In this document: positions 9,599 to 19,048 of the stretch, in pieces
Layout of the letters: the number at the start of each line of letters is the position of its first letter
How positions within the stretch are numbered: position 1 is the first letter of the stretch
Source of the DNA: Acidobacteria bacterium Mor1
GTDB lineage: Bacteria; Acidobacteriota; Polarisedimenticolia; Polarisedimenticolales; Polarisedimenticolaceae
Assembly: GCA_001664505.1 (NCBI GenBank)
Contig: CP011806.1
Span: 174,026-238,025, forward strand
Reading direction: 5' to 3'
Length of the DNA stretch: 64,000 bases
Position numbers and translations under genes: made by a program
Notes under the pieces: generated by a model
The model's input: only the letters and a program-made list of their open reading frames with translations
Database searches by the model: none
Told to the model about the DNA's origin: nothing

Positions 9599-11826
9599 AG
9601 ATCCGCGGCAACGAGCTTCGTCGACTTCTCCACTTCGCCGGGATCGGCTGCGCCGGTTTCCTGCTGCTGTTCATCCTGGCGACCTGGGTGTCGATTCATC
9701 CGGCGCCCCGTCAGCTTCCGGGCCCGGCCGGGAGCGCGACCCATCCGATCGTCGAGGCCCGGGACGGCCGGCGCCTCTCGTCGACCTACGAGAACCGCTG
9801 GAACGTCCACGACGTGGTGCCGCTCTACGCGGTGCCGGACACGCTGCGCCAGGCGTTCCTGGTCGCCGAGGATCGGCGCTTCTACGAGCACAACGGTCCC
9901 GACTGGCAGGCCCGCTTCTCGGCAGCCTGGCAGAACGTGATGGCCGGCGGCCCGGTGCGGGGCGCCAGCACCATCACCGAACAGAGTGCGCGGATTCTGA
10001 ACCCGCGCACCCGCAGCGTCTGGGCCCGCTGGCTGGAGGGCTTCGAGGCTAGGCGTCTGGAGCGCCGCTTCGGCAAGGGGGCGATCCTCGAGTTCTATCT
10101 GAACCAGGTGCCCTTCGGTGGGCAGCGCCGCGGGGTGGTCCAGGCGGCCCGCTACTACTTCGATCGGGACCTCGAGACCTTGAGCGTCAAGGAGATGCTG
10201 ACCCTGGCGGTGCTGGTGCGCAGTCCCTCCCGGCTCGATCCACGGAAACAGCATCCGACCCTGGATCCGACCATCAAACGGTTGGCCGACGCCATGCGTG
10301 AGCGGGGGCTGCTCGACGAAGCGGGATACCGGGCCGCCATCGAGCCGCAGCTGGTCACCCGGGAGCATGAGCTGGAGCTGGAGGCGCCGCATTTCGTGCG
10401 CCGGGCGCTGGACCAGCGGGAAGAGCACGCAGGGGCGGTGCGGTCGACCCTGGACGTGCCCCTGCAGCGGGAGGTCGCCGGCCTGCTGCAGCATCAGGTG
10501 GAGCTGTTGAAGCCCCGGGGCGTGACTGACGGCGCGGTGCTGGTCGTGGATCATCGACGGGACGAGGTGCTCGCCTGGGTCAACGCCGAGGGGGTGGGGC
10601 GCGCCGAAGATACCCGCGACATCGACGCCGTATTGACGCCGAGACAGCCGGGCTCGACGTTGAAGCCGTTCGTCTACGCCATGGCGTTGGAGCAAGGCTG
10701 GACCGCCGCGACGTTGATCGACGACAGCCCCCTCGAATCGGCGGTGGGCAACGGGCTTCACGCCTTCCGCAACTACAGCCGGAGCTACCACGGGCCGCTG
10801 CGCCTGCGATCGGCACTGGCCAGCTCGCTGAACGTGCCGGCGGTGCGTGCCCTGGGGCAGGTCGGCACGGCGCCCCTGCTCGAGCGTTTGCGCGAGGCGG
10901 GGTTTCGGTCGCTGACCGAAGGGCCCGAGGTCTACGGCGACGGCCTGGCTCTGGGCAACGGTGAGGTCACGCTGCGGGAACTGGTCGAGGCCTACGCGAC
11001 CCTGGCTCGCGGCGGCATCTGGCGTCCGCTGCGGGAGGTCGGAGATCGCGACTCCCGGGCGGCCGAAACCCGGGAGGTGTTCGATCCGGCGGTGGCGTCG
11101 TTGATCGGCCACATCCTGTCGGATCCCGACGCCCGCAGCCTGGAGTTCGGGCAGGGGGGCGTGCTGGACTTCCCGGTGCAGACCGCGGTCAAGACCGGTA
11201 CCTCCAACGACTATCGGGACGCCTGGGCGATCGGGTTCTCCGACCGGCACACCGTTGGTGTCTGGTTGGGCAACCTGGACCGCCAGGAGATGCGCGGGGT
11301 CACCGGTTCGATCGGGCCTGCACTGGTGCTGCGCGGTGTCTTCGCCGAGTTGCGCCGCCGTGACGGCGAGGCGGGGCTGCCGCTGGACCGGCAGCTGGTG
11401 GAGCGCAAGATATGTCGGCATAGCGGCCGCCCGCCGGGGCGGGGATGTTCCGTGATGACCGAGTACTTCCGGGAAGATCACGCGCCTCACCGCGAGTGCG
11501 GACTCCACGGCGACCAGCGCCACGCAGGCGCGGCCCGGCGCCCGAAGTTCCCGAGGGTGGCCCGGCCGACCCAGGGCATGCACGTCGCCATGGACCCGCG
11601 TATTCCCGACGAGCTCGAGGCGCTGCCCCTGGAGCTGGAAGAGCCGACCCCCGGAGCCCGGATCGTCTGGTACGTCGACCGCAAGGCGGTGGCCCGCACG
11701 AGTGGCGACGAGGGGGGCTACTCCTGGCCGTTGACTCCGGGGGAGCACGAGGTCTACGCCCGGGTGCGGATGCCCGGGGAGCGTCGAGCGGTCGAGACGC
11801 CGCGGGTCACCTTCAGGGTCAAGTAG
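9595..11826 (+). CDS. pbpC: penicillin-binding protein 1C
   Basis: A 743-residue bifunctional class A PBP of the 1C type: one N-terminal membrane helix, a GT51 glycosyltransferase (EDRRFYEHNG with Glu92; GASTITEQ), a transpeptidase (Ser354-TLK357, SSLN, K533-TGT) and the extra C-terminal domain typical of PbpC. It would polymerise and cross-link peptidoglycan on the periplasmic face. The start overlaps the macroglobulin stop as ATGA, implying coupled translation. The pairing suggests repair of wall breaches at sites attacked by foreign proteases, by analogy with the known yfhM-pbpC operon. Confidence 0.93.
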   Translation: MKIRGNELRRLLHFAGIGCAGFLLLFILATWVSIHPAPRQLPGPAGSATHPIVEARDGRRLSSTYENRWNVHDVVPLYAVPDTLRQAFLVAEDRRFYEHNGPDWQARFSAAWQNVMAGGPVRGASTITEQSARILNPRTRSVWARWLEGFEARRLERRFGKGAILEFYLNQVPFGGQRRGVVQAARYYFDRDLETLSVKEMLTLAVLVRSPSRLDPRKQHPTLDPTIKRLADAMRERGLLDEAGYRAAIEPQLVTREHELELEAPHFVRRALDQREEHAGAVRSTLDVPLQREVAGLLQHQVELLKPRGVTDGAVLVVDHRRDEVLAWVNAEGVGRAEDTRDIDAVLTPRQPGSTLKPFVYAMALEQGWTAATLIDDSPLESAVGNGLHAFRNYSRSYHGPLRLRSALASSLNVPAVRALGQVGTAPLLERLREAGFRSLTEGPEVYGDGLALGNGEVTLRELVEAYATLARGGIWRPLREVGDRDSRAAETREVFDPAVASLIGHILSDPDARSLEFGQGGVLDFPVQTAVKTGTSNDYRDAWAIGFSDRHTVGVWLGNLDRQEMRGVTGSIGPALVLRGVFAELRRRDGEAGLPLDRQLVERKICRHSGRPPGRGCSVMTEYFREDHAPHRECGLHGDQRHAGAARRPKFPRVARPTQGMHVAMDPRIPDELEALPLELEEPTPGARIVWYVDRKAVARTSGDEGGYSWPLTPGEHEVYARVRMPGERRAVETPRVTFRVK

Positions 11827-11879
11827 GCGCCCGGCCACAGGGGCTGCAGGATTCGGAGGTCATGTCATGATGTGCGCTC

Positions 11880-12872
11880 ATGACCGTCGATCCGATCTTC
11901 CGTCCCTCCTGGTGGCTGCGCAGTCCGCACCTGCAGACCATCCTGGGCAGCAGCGACTTCCGCAAGAAGCGGGTGTTGCGCCGCCGGGCACCCCTGGACC
12001 CGGGGGCCGAGGCGCACTTGCTGGAGTGCCGGGACGGCATTCGTCTCAAGGGCTTCCTCAACGAGGCGAACGGCAGCTGTAGGGGCACCGTGGTCCTGCT
12101 GCATGGCTGGGAGGGGACCGAGGTCTCCAACTACATGCTGAGCTGCGGGACCCTCCTGCGGGATCGGGGCTACCGGATCTTCCGTCTCCTGTTCCGGGAT
12201 CACGGCGGGACTCATGAACTGAACCGGGAGCTCTTTCACTCCTGCCGGCTCGGCGAGGTCATCGACGGCGTGGAGCAGGCGCTGGAGCGGTTCGGACAGG
12301 GGCCGCGTTTCGTCGTCGGGTTTTCTCTCGGCGGCAACTTCGCCTTGCGGGTCGCGGCCGACGCCGGCACCCGGATCGGGCTCGAACAGGTGGTGGCGGT
12401 GAATCCGGTGGTGCATCCGCCGACCACCCTGATCGCCCTCGAGAACGGGCCCTCGTTCTACGAACGCTACTACGTCGAGAAGTGGCGCCGGTCCCTGCGG
12501 CGCAAGTCGGAGCTGTTCCCGGATCTGTTCCCCTTCGACGAGATCGCGCCGATGACCTCGCTCAACGAGATGACCGAGGCGCTGGTCAGCCGGTTCGGGG
12601 ACTTCCCCAGCGCCGACGCCTACTTCCGCGGCTACTCGATCGCCGGCGACCGCCTGGCGGCCCTCGACGTGCCCGCCCGGATCATCACCTCCCGGGACGA
12701 CCCGGTCATTCCCGTCGGTGACTTTGCGCCTCTGGGAGAGCACCCGCGGATCGACCTGGACATCCAGGACCGGGGCGGCCACGTGGCGTTCTTGCAAAAC
12801 GGGGCGATGGAGAGTTGGATCGACCCTCGCATCGCCTCGATCCTGGACGACGTGGCGGTCGCGCCACGTTAG
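11880..12872 (+). CDS. YheT-family alpha/beta hydrolase
   Basis: A 330-residue hydrolase with the YheT/ABHD1-3 signature opening (PSWWLRSPHLQTILGS), an oxyanion region LLHGWEGTE, nucleophile elbow GFSLGGN with Ser149, a late Asp (SRDDPVIPV) and a His in the GGHVAF segment. Family members act on lipids or small esters, with no firm substrate in bacteria. The ATG at 11880 is the only usable one in frame; the nearest GGAGG is about 20 nt upstream, so initiation may be weak. A perfect hairpin abuts its stop codon. Confidence 0.87.
   Translation: MTVDPIFRPSWWLRSPHLQTILGSSDFRKKRVLRRRAPLDPGAEAHLLECRDGIRLKGFLNEANGSCRGTVVLLHGWEGTEVSNYMLSCGTLLRDRGYRIFRLLFRDHGGTHELNRELFHSCRLGEVIDGVEQALERFGQGPRFVVGFSLGGNFALRVAADAGTRIGLEQVVAVNPVVHPPTTLIALENGPSFYERYYVEKWRRSLRRKSELFPDLFPFDEIAPMTSLNEMTEALVSRFGDFPSADAYFRGYSIAGDRLAALDVPARIITSRDDPVIPVGDFAPLGEHPRIDLDIQDRGGHVAFLQNGAMESWIDPRIASILDDVAVAPR
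12850..12869 (+). other. perfect 8-bp inverted repeat at the end of the YheT-type gene
   Basis: ACGTGGCG and CGCCACGT are separated by GTCG and end directly before the TAG stop. No T-run follows, so it is a hairpin of uncertain role (3' mRNA stabiliser, weak terminator or binding site for the next gene). Confidence 0.4.
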
Positions 12873-12913
12873 AATAGGGATCCGCGATCGCTGCCATTCT
12901 CGGAGGAGTCCAT

Positions 12914-15853
12914 ATGCGTGCCCCCGCCCCCCGTCTGCTGATCGGCCTGGTGCTGCTGGCCCTGATCGTCTGTGCCGGTTGCAGTGTCGACCGGAACACC
13001 AACCGGTTGCTGAGCCAGCCCGGTGCCGATCCTGCCGAGAGCGCCACGGAACCGGCCGAGGCCGTCGCGCCCGCGGCGCCCGCGGACCCGAGCGGTCCGG
13101 CGCTGCCGTTGGATCCCGCGGTGACCATGGGCAAGCTGGACAACGGCCTGACCTACTACCTGCGGCCCAACGGGAAACCCGAGGACCGGGTGGATCTGTG
13201 GTTGGCCGTCAACGCCGGCTCGATCCAGGAAGACGAGGATCAACAGGGCCTGGCCCACTTCCTCGAGCACATGGCGTTCAACGGCACCGAGAACTTCGAG
13301 AAGCAGGAGCTGGTCGACTTCCTCGAGAAGATCGGCATGCGTTTCGGCCCCGACGTCAACGCCTACACCAGCTTCGACGAGACCGTCTACATGCTGGAGC
13401 TGCCGACCGACGATCCCGAGATTCTCGACACCGCCTGGTTGATCCTCCACGACTGGGCCAGCGGCGTGACCTTCGATCCTGAGGAGGTCGACAAGGAACG
13501 GGGTGTGGTTCTCGAGGAGTGGCGCCTCGGGCGTGGCGCCGCGGCGCGGATCCAGGACAAGCAGTTCCCGATGTTGTTCCACGGCTCCCGCTATGCCGAG
13601 CGGCTGCCGATCGGCAAGACCGAGATCCTGAAGGAGGCCCCGGCATCGGCTCTGGAGCGCTTCTACCGGGACTGGTACCGGCCGGACCTGATGGCGATCA
13701 TCGCCGTCGGCGATCTCGATCCGGCGGAGATGGAAAAGACGATCAAGGCGCGCTTCAGCGATCTGAAGAACCCCAGGAAACCGCGGCCCCGGGAGGAGTA
13801 CCCGGTTCCCGGTCACGCCGAAACCCTGGTCTCCATCGAGACCGACCCGGAGATGACCAACACCCAGGTGCAGGTAGTGACCAAGGGGCCGCGCAAGTCC
13901 TCGGACAGCCGTGAGTCCTACCGCAGCTCGCTGGTCGAGGGTCTCTACGCCAGCATGTTCAACGCGCGCCTCGACGAGCTGCGTCAGCAGGCGGATCCGC
14001 CGTTCCTGTTTGCCGGGGCCGGCGCGGCTTCCTTCTCCCGCTCCTCGGAGTTCTATTTCCAGGTAGCCGCGGTCGAGGAGGGGGGCGTCGAGCGTGGGCT
14101 CGAGACGCTGCTGGTCGAGGCCGAGCGGGTCACTCGTCACGGCTTCACCACCGGCGAACTGGAGCGCACCAAGAAGCAGCTGCTGCGGGGCTTCGAGCAG
14201 GCCTACCGGGAGCGGGACAAGCAGCGCTCTCAGCGATTCGCCAACGAGATCCTGCGCCACTTCCTCGAGCAGGAGTCGATGCCCGGAATCGCGGTGGAAC
14301 TGGAGATGGTTCGTGAGTTCCTGCCGACCATCACCCTCGACGAGGTCAACACCCTTTCACGGGAACTGATCTCCGACGAGAACCGGGTCATTGCCGTGAG
14401 CGGTCCCGAGAAAGACGGACTGGTCTGGCCGAGCAAGGGTGACCTGCTGGCGGTGTTCGACAACGCCCGCAAGCGGCAGATCGCCGCCTACGAGGACAAG
14501 GTCAAGGATCAGCCGCTGGTCTCGAATCCGCCGCAGGGCGGAACGGTCGTGAGCCGGGACCGGATCGACGAGCTCGGCGTGACGGTCTGGGGCCTGTCCA
14601 ACGGGGTTCAGGTGGTGCTCAAACCCACCGACTTCAACAACGACCAGATCCTGATCGCCGGGTCGAGCCCCGGCGGTACGTCGTTGGTCGATGACGCGGC
14701 CTACACCTCGGCCTCCTATGCCGGCAGCCTGGCGGGGGTCGGCGGACTAGGAGAGTTCAGCCAGGTCGAACTGGAGAAGGCGTTGGCCGGCAAGGTCGCC
14801 GGCGCCCGGGCCTATCTCGGCGAGCTGGAAGAGGGGGTGCGCGGGTCGGCGTCGCCCCAGGATTTCGTGACCATGCTGCAGCTCGTCTATCTCAACATCA
14901 CCGCGCCGCGGCGGGACGACGAGGCGATCCGGGCCTGGATGTCCCGGATGCACAGCAGCCTGGTCAACCGGGATGCCCGTCCCGAGACGGTCTTCGGCGA
15001 CAAATACGGCGAGGTCCTGTCTCAGGGGCACCTGCGGCGCAAGCCGCCGACGGTGGAGACCCTGGAGCAGATCGACGTCGAGCGTGCCTTCGCCATCTAT
15101 CGGGACCGTTTCAAGGATGCAGGGGACTTCGTCTTCACCCTGGTGGGCAACTTCGACCCTGCCGAGATCGAAGCGCCGGTGGCCAAGTGGCTGGGCGGCC
15201 TGCCGGCGGCGGGGCGCAAGGAGCAGTGGCGGGACGTCGGCGTCTCGACCCCGAAGGGAGTGGTCGACTTCGAGGTGCGCAAGGGGCTCGAGCCCAAGAG
15301 CAGCGTGCGCATCACCTTCAACGGCGATGCGGAGTACAGCTTCAAGGAGTCCCATGGGCTGCGCTCCCTGGCCGAGGCGATGCAGATCCGGCTGCGGGAG
15401 ATCCTGCGCGAGGACATGGGCGGTACCTACGGCGTGAGCGTGCGCGGCAGTATTTCCCGCCGCCCGCAGCAGCGCTACTCGGTGACCGTCTCCTTCGGCT
15501 GTGCCCCGGAGAACGTCGAGGCGATGACCCGGGCGGTGTTTGCCGAGGTCGACCGGATGCGCACCGAGGGGGTCGGACAGGAATACGTGGACAAGGTCAA
15601 GGAGGCGCAGATCCGCGGCCGCGAGACCCAGCTCAAGGAAAACGGTTTCTGGCTGGGCAACCTGGACTACTACTACACCTACGGCGACGATCCGCGGTGG
15701 ATCCTGAAGTACGACGAGCTGGTCCAGTCGGTGACGGCCGAACGGATGAAGCAGATGGCCCTGCGCTACCTGGACAAGGAGAACTACGTCCAGGGTGTGC
15801 TGTACCCCGAGGAAGCGGGGGACGCCGTTGCGTCGGGTGGGTCCGGCAACTAG
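12914..15853 (+). CDS. M16 (insulinase/pitrilysin) zinc peptidase lipoprotein
   Basis: A 979-residue M16 peptidase with a lipoprotein signal (LALIVCAGC) and a long Ala/Pro/Glu linker. The inverted zinc motif HFLEH is at residues 115-119 and the third ligand is in ERGVVLEEW about 80 residues later. Its length and the second, inactive-looking half (from about residue 540, GVTVWGLSNGVQVVLKP) match the two-repeat clam-shell architecture of PqqL-type enzymes. It should degrade peptides at the cell envelope. A GGAGGAG Shine-Dalgarno precedes the ATG. The gene is monocistronic and convergent with the MATE transporter. Confidence 0.92.
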   Translation: MRAPAPRLLIGLVLLALIVCAGCSVDRNTNRLLSQPGADPAESATEPAEAVAPAAPADPSGPALPLDPAVTMGKLDNGLTYYLRPNGKPEDRVDLWLAVNAGSIQEDEDQQGLAHFLEHMAFNGTENFEKQELVDFLEKIGMRFGPDVNAYTSFDETVYMLELPTDDPEILDTAWLILHDWASGVTFDPEEVDKERGVVLEEWRLGRGAAARIQDKQFPMLFHGSRYAERLPIGKTEILKEAPASALERFYRDWYRPDLMAIIAVGDLDPAEMEKTIKARFSDLKNPRKPRPREEYPVPGHAETLVSIETDPEMTNTQVQVVTKGPRKSSDSRESYRSSLVEGLYASMFNARLDELRQQADPPFLFAGAGAASFSRSSEFYFQVAAVEEGGVERGLETLLVEAERVTRHGFTTGELERTKKQLLRGFEQAYRERDKQRSQRFANEILRHFLEQESMPGIAVELEMVREFLPTITLDEVNTLSRELISDENRVIAVSGPEKDGLVWPSKGDLLAVFDNARKRQIAAYEDKVKDQPLVSNPPQGGTVVSRDRIDELGVTVWGLSNGVQVVLKPTDFNNDQILIAGSSPGGTSLVDDAAYTSASYAGSLAGVGGLGEFSQVELEKALAGKVAGARAYLGELEEGVRGSASPQDFVTMLQLVYLNITAPRRDDEAIRAWMSRMHSSLVNRDARPETVFGDKYGEVLSQGHLRRKPPTVETLEQIDVERAFAIYRDRFKDAGDFVFTLVGNFDPAEIEAPVAKWLGGLPAAGRKEQWRDVGVSTPKGVVDFEVRKGLEPKSSVRITFNGDAEYSFKESHGLRSLAEAMQIRLREILREDMGGTYGVSVRGSISRRPQQRYSVTVSFGCAPENVEAMTRAVFAEVDRMRTEGVGQEYVDKVKEAQIRGRETQLKENGFWLGNLDYYYTYGDDPRWILKYDELVQSVTAERMKQMALRYLDKENYVQGVLYPEEAGDAVASGGSGN

Positions 15854-15878
15854 GGTCCCGTGCGGGACGTAGGGCAGG

Positions 15879-17243
15879 TCAGTCCCGGCGCGGTGCGGCG
15901 AGTTCGATCGCCAGCCGCGCCGTGAGCTGCCGCCAGGTCCGGACCATCACCACCGAGATCAGGATCATCCCGGCGCAGAGGCCGGTCCAGATGCCGAACG
16001 CACCGCTATCCAGCCGGAAGGCCAGGATCCACGCCAACGGCAGCGCCAGCACCCAGTAGCCGAGCAGGTTCCAGATCATCGGTGTGCGGGTGTCGCCCGC
16101 GCCGCGCAGCGCGCCGATGGCGGCGACGCAAACGCCGTCGGAGAGCTGAAACAGCGCGGCCACGTAGAGCAAACCGACCGAGATCTCCCGAACCGCCAGG
16201 TCGGGAGTGAACCAGCCGGCGATGGTTCTCGGTATCGCGAACAGCACGACCGCGGCGAGGGCCATGAACCCGCCGGCGATGGCCATCGCGGTCCAGCCGG
16301 CGACGTCGGCACCCCCGGCATCCCTGCGGCCCACGGCGTGACCGACCCGCACCGCCGCCGCCGAGGAGAGGCCCAGGGGCACCATGTAGGTGGTGCTGGC
16401 CACCACGATCGCGATCTGGTGGGCAGCCAGGGCTGCCGGTTCCAGATGCCCCGCCATCAGCGTCGCCATGCCGAAGGCGCCGACCTCCAGGGTCACGTAG
16501 ATCGCCGCGGGCAGGCCCACCCGCACCAGCGCGCCCATGGAATCGGGTGTGAAGGGGGCCGGCCGGCGCAACAGCGCAGGCTCGCTGCGGTGTTCGAGGT
16601 AGAGGGCCAGGCCGAGAAACGCCGCCATGTAGCTCATCGAGATCGCCGTCGACCAGGCGGCGCCGGCGACACCCAGGGCGGGCATGCCGAGCTTGCCGTG
16701 AATCAGCGCCCAGTTGCCGAGCACGTTGACGATGTTGGCGCTGATCAGGGCCAACATGACCGGCCGCACCCGGTTGATCGCCTGCAGGTAGCGCCGCAGG
16801 GCGGTGTAGACCAGGAGCGGCACCATGGCGAACCCGATCGCCGGGCCGTAGCGCCGGAGTTCGGTCGCCACCCCCGGGTCGATGTCCATGGCCAGAATGC
16901 CGCGTAGCGCTCCCATCACCGCGAGCCACAGCAGGGGAGCGACGATCGCCGTCAGCAGCAGCGCCTTGCGCAACCAGTGTCCGCACTGGCCGAACCGCCC
17001 TGCGCCGAAGGCCTGGGAGACCAGGCTGTCGAGCCCAAGCAGCATGCCGATGCCGAACACACCGATGGACATGAAGGCGAAACGGCCGAGACTCACGGCA
17101 CCCAACGCTTCGGCTCCGAGCTGTCCGACCATCAGGGTGTCGACGGTGGACATGGCGATCCAGGCCAGTTCGCCCAGGGCGACCGGCACCCCGAGACGGA
17201 GCATCGGTCCCAGCTCGCGCTTGATGGCAATCGTCTCGGGCAT
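15879..17243 (-). CDS. MATE-family multidrug efflux transporter
   Basis: A 454-residue integral membrane protein with the usual dozen hydrophobic segments and MATE hallmarks (VALGELAWIAMSTVDTLMVGQLG near the N-terminus, a repeated half starting GLPAAIYVTLEVGAFGMATLM). It is expected to export cationic drugs or metabolites using Na+ or H+. The ATG at 17243 gives the family's normal length; the longer upstream reading is rejected because it adds an Arg/Pro-rich tail with no membrane character. It is divergent from a DMT exporter. Confidence 0.92.
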   Translation of the reverse strand: MPETIAIKRELGPMLRLGVPVALGELAWIAMSTVDTLMVGQLGAEALGAVSLGRFAFMSIGVFGIGMLLGLDSLVSQAFGAGRFGQCGHWLRKALLLTAIVAPLLWLAVMGALRGILAMDIDPGVATELRRYGPAIGFAMVPLLVYTALRRYLQAINRVRPVMLALISANIVNVLGNWALIHGKLGMPALGVAGAAWSTAISMSYMAAFLGLALYLEHRSEPALLRRPAPFTPDSMGALVRVGLPAAIYVTLEVGAFGMATLMAGHLEPAALAAHQIAIVVASTTYMVPLGLSSAAAVRVGHAVGRRDAGGADVAGWTAMAIAGGFMALAAVVLFAIPRTIAGWFTPDLAVREISVGLLYVAALFQLSDGVCVAAIGALRGAGDTRTPMIWNLLGYWVLALPLAWILAFRLDSGAFGIWTGLCAGMILISVVMVRTWRQLTARLAIELAAPRRD

Positions 17244-17400
17244 GGAGGGGGCCTTAAGCGGGTCCGGCCGCGACGTCGGCCGGGTGCTGCGCACCATAGC
17301 CCAAGTCCACGGCCGGGGGCTCGCCCGGAGCAGGACAATCCCGAATGTCACCGCCGAGAACAGCCGGTCTTGATCAGGCGCCTCTGATAGCCTGCCGCCC

Positions 17401-18342
17401 ATGGTCAGCCGCCCGAGCACTCCGGTTCTGGTCCTGGTGGCCCTCGTGCTGTTCCTGGTCTGGAGCAACAGCTTCATCGCCATCGGCTACCTGTTGGGCG
17501 CCGACGAGGCCGCCCCGCGAACCGACTGGATCGGCCTGACCGTCCTGCGTTTCATCCCCGCCGGTCTGATCTGCGGCGCCTACTGCCTGTATCGGCGCCG
17601 GGAGGCCTGGGACATCCTGCGGAAGCACCCGCTGAGGGTCCTGTTCTGCGGCGTGCTGACGGTACCCGGCTACAACCTGGCTCTCTACTACGGGCAGCAG
17701 CACGGCGTGCCGGCTCCGATCGCCGCCCTGACCACTGCGCTTGTGCCGCTGTTCGTGATGTTGATGGCGGCGGTGTTCCTGGCGGAACGACTGACGCTGC
17801 GCCGGGTCGCCGGCTTCTTGATCTCGGTGACGGGCATGGGGCTGATCGCTTCGGCCAAGAGTGGAGACGTGGAGGCCTATCCGCTGCTGATCGCGGTCAC
17901 CGCCGGGGCGCCCCTCTGCTGGTCGGTGTTCTCGGTGATCAGCAAACCGCTGGCCGGACGCATTCCGATGCTGGTCTGGACCTACCTTTGTACCGCGGTG
18001 GGGACCCTGCTGGCGCTGCCGTTGATTCCGTTGACCGGCAACGAGCCGCTGCGCCAGGCAGCCGCACTGGACGCCACCGGCTGGGGCGCACTCCTGTTTC
18101 TCGCCGTTCCCTGCACGGTGCTCGGCTTCGCCATCTGGACCTGGCTGCTGCGCTTCCTGCCGGCGTCGACGGTGGGGTTCACCGTGTTCCTCAACCCGCC
18201 GCTGACCACCTCGTCCAAGTACCTGTTCTCGCTGTTGCTGCCGACGGTGTTCGTCTTCGATATCCGGCCGTTGGAGTGGCTGGGCGGTGCGGTGACCCTG
18301 GCCGGCCTGGCGGTGGCGGTCTGGGTCAGGGGGAGTCGCTAG
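17401..18342 (+). CDS. DMT (EamA) family transporter
   Basis: A 313-residue membrane protein with ten hydrophobic stretches in two EamA-like halves. Recognisable features are the LFLVWSNSFIAIGYLLG first helix, ALTTALVPLFVMLMAAVFLAERLT at the end of the first half, and FLNPPLTTSSKYLFSLLLPTVF in the second. The family exports amino acids, nucleosides or other metabolites. There is no clear Shine-Dalgarno; a TGATAG lies 10 nt upstream of the ATG. The 157-bp gap shared with the divergent MATE gene should hold both promoters. Confidence 0.88.
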   Translation: MVSRPSTPVLVLVALVLFLVWSNSFIAIGYLLGADEAAPRTDWIGLTVLRFIPAGLICGAYCLYRRREAWDILRKHPLRVLFCGVLTVPGYNLALYYGQQHGVPAPIAALTTALVPLFVMLMAAVFLAERLTLRRVAGFLISVTGMGLIASAKSGDVEAYPLLIAVTAGAPLCWSVFSVISKPLAGRIPMLVWTYLCTAVGTLLALPLIPLTGNEPLRQAAALDATGWGALLFLAVPCTVLGFAIWTWLLRFLPASTVGFTVFLNPPLTTSSKYLFSLLLPTVFVFDIRPLEWLGGAVTLAGLAVAVWVRGSR

Positions 18343-18407
18343 GCCGGGGCGCAGAACTCTTCGCTGTGCCGGCCGTAGACCCGGGCAGGGGCGCAAAGGA
18401 GGTTCGA

Positions 18408-18971
18408 ATGGGCGGGCGACGCTTTCTGTCATCGTGTTTGATTGCCGCGGCACTGTTGGCTCCGTCTGCCTGGGCCGAGGAGCCACGCAATGAGCCGCAC
18501 CCCGATGCGCCCGCCGAGACCGACCAGTACGGTTTCCTGATCGGCAGTTGGGACTGCGCCACCCGGTTTCTCGGTCCTGACGGCTACATCGAGGGGAGCG
18601 CCACCTGGAGCGGCTGGTACATCCTCGACGGTTGGGCGATCCAGGACCTGTGGGTCAGCGAGTTGCCCGGCGGGCGGAAGATGCACGGCACCAACATCCG
18701 CTCGTTCAATCGGTCGAGCGGAGTCTGGGACAACCGCTGGCTACCCCAGGGCACGCTGCAGTGGAAGTACTACCGTTCGGAGCAGGTGGGGGACACCATG
18801 GTGATGACCGGAGGCGAGGGCAAAGATCCGCGCGGCGCCTTCGTCGACCGCAACACTTTCTACGACATCGGCGAAGACGGCTGGAAGTGGCGCAAGGACC
18901 GCAGCTACGACGGCGGGAAGACCTGGATCGAAGGTGTGGGCCACATCACGGCGACGCGAGCGAAGGGGTAG
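18408..18971 (+). CDS. secreted DUF1579-like protein
   Basis: A 187-residue protein starting at an ATG with an excellent AAAGGAGG Shine-Dalgarno. A cleavable signal peptide (FLSSCLIAAALLAPSAWA) precedes a Trp-rich beta domain (IGSWDC, ATWSGWYILDGWAIQDLW, WKYYRSEQ). The pattern of GxWD followed by a remodelled barrel resembles DUF1579 proteins, which have no established function. Expected location is the periplasm. It stands 65 nt after the DMT gene and may be co-transcribed. Confidence 0.7.
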   Translation: MGGRRFLSSCLIAAALLAPSAWAEEPRNEPHPDAPAETDQYGFLIGSWDCATRFLGPDGYIEGSATWSGWYILDGWAIQDLWVSELPGGRKMHGTNIRSFNRSSGVWDNRWLPQGTLQWKYYRSEQVGDTMVMTGGEGKDPRGAFVDRNTFYDIGEDGWKWRKDRSYDGGKTWIEGVGHITATRAKG

Positions 18972-18986
18972 GGAATCATCGAGACG

Positions 18987-19030
18987 GAGCCGCGACACCG
19001 CACGCCATGAGTTGTGCGGTGCCGCGACTC
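18987..19030. terminator. long hairpin between convergent genes
   Basis: A 17-bp stem with two mismatches (GAGCCGCGACACCGCAC paired with GTGCGGTGCCGCGACTC) and a 10-nt loop lies in the 77-bp gap between two convergent genes. It lacks a T-run on either strand, so it is a candidate bidirectional 3' structure rather than a textbook intrinsic terminator. Confidence 0.5.
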
Positions 19031-19048
19031 CACTCTCGGGGTTGAGAG

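Noticed and set aside
9544-11838. Minus-strand open frame of 764 codons opposite pbpC
   Set aside because: Shadow of pbpC, whose GT51 and transpeptidase motifs are unmistakable.
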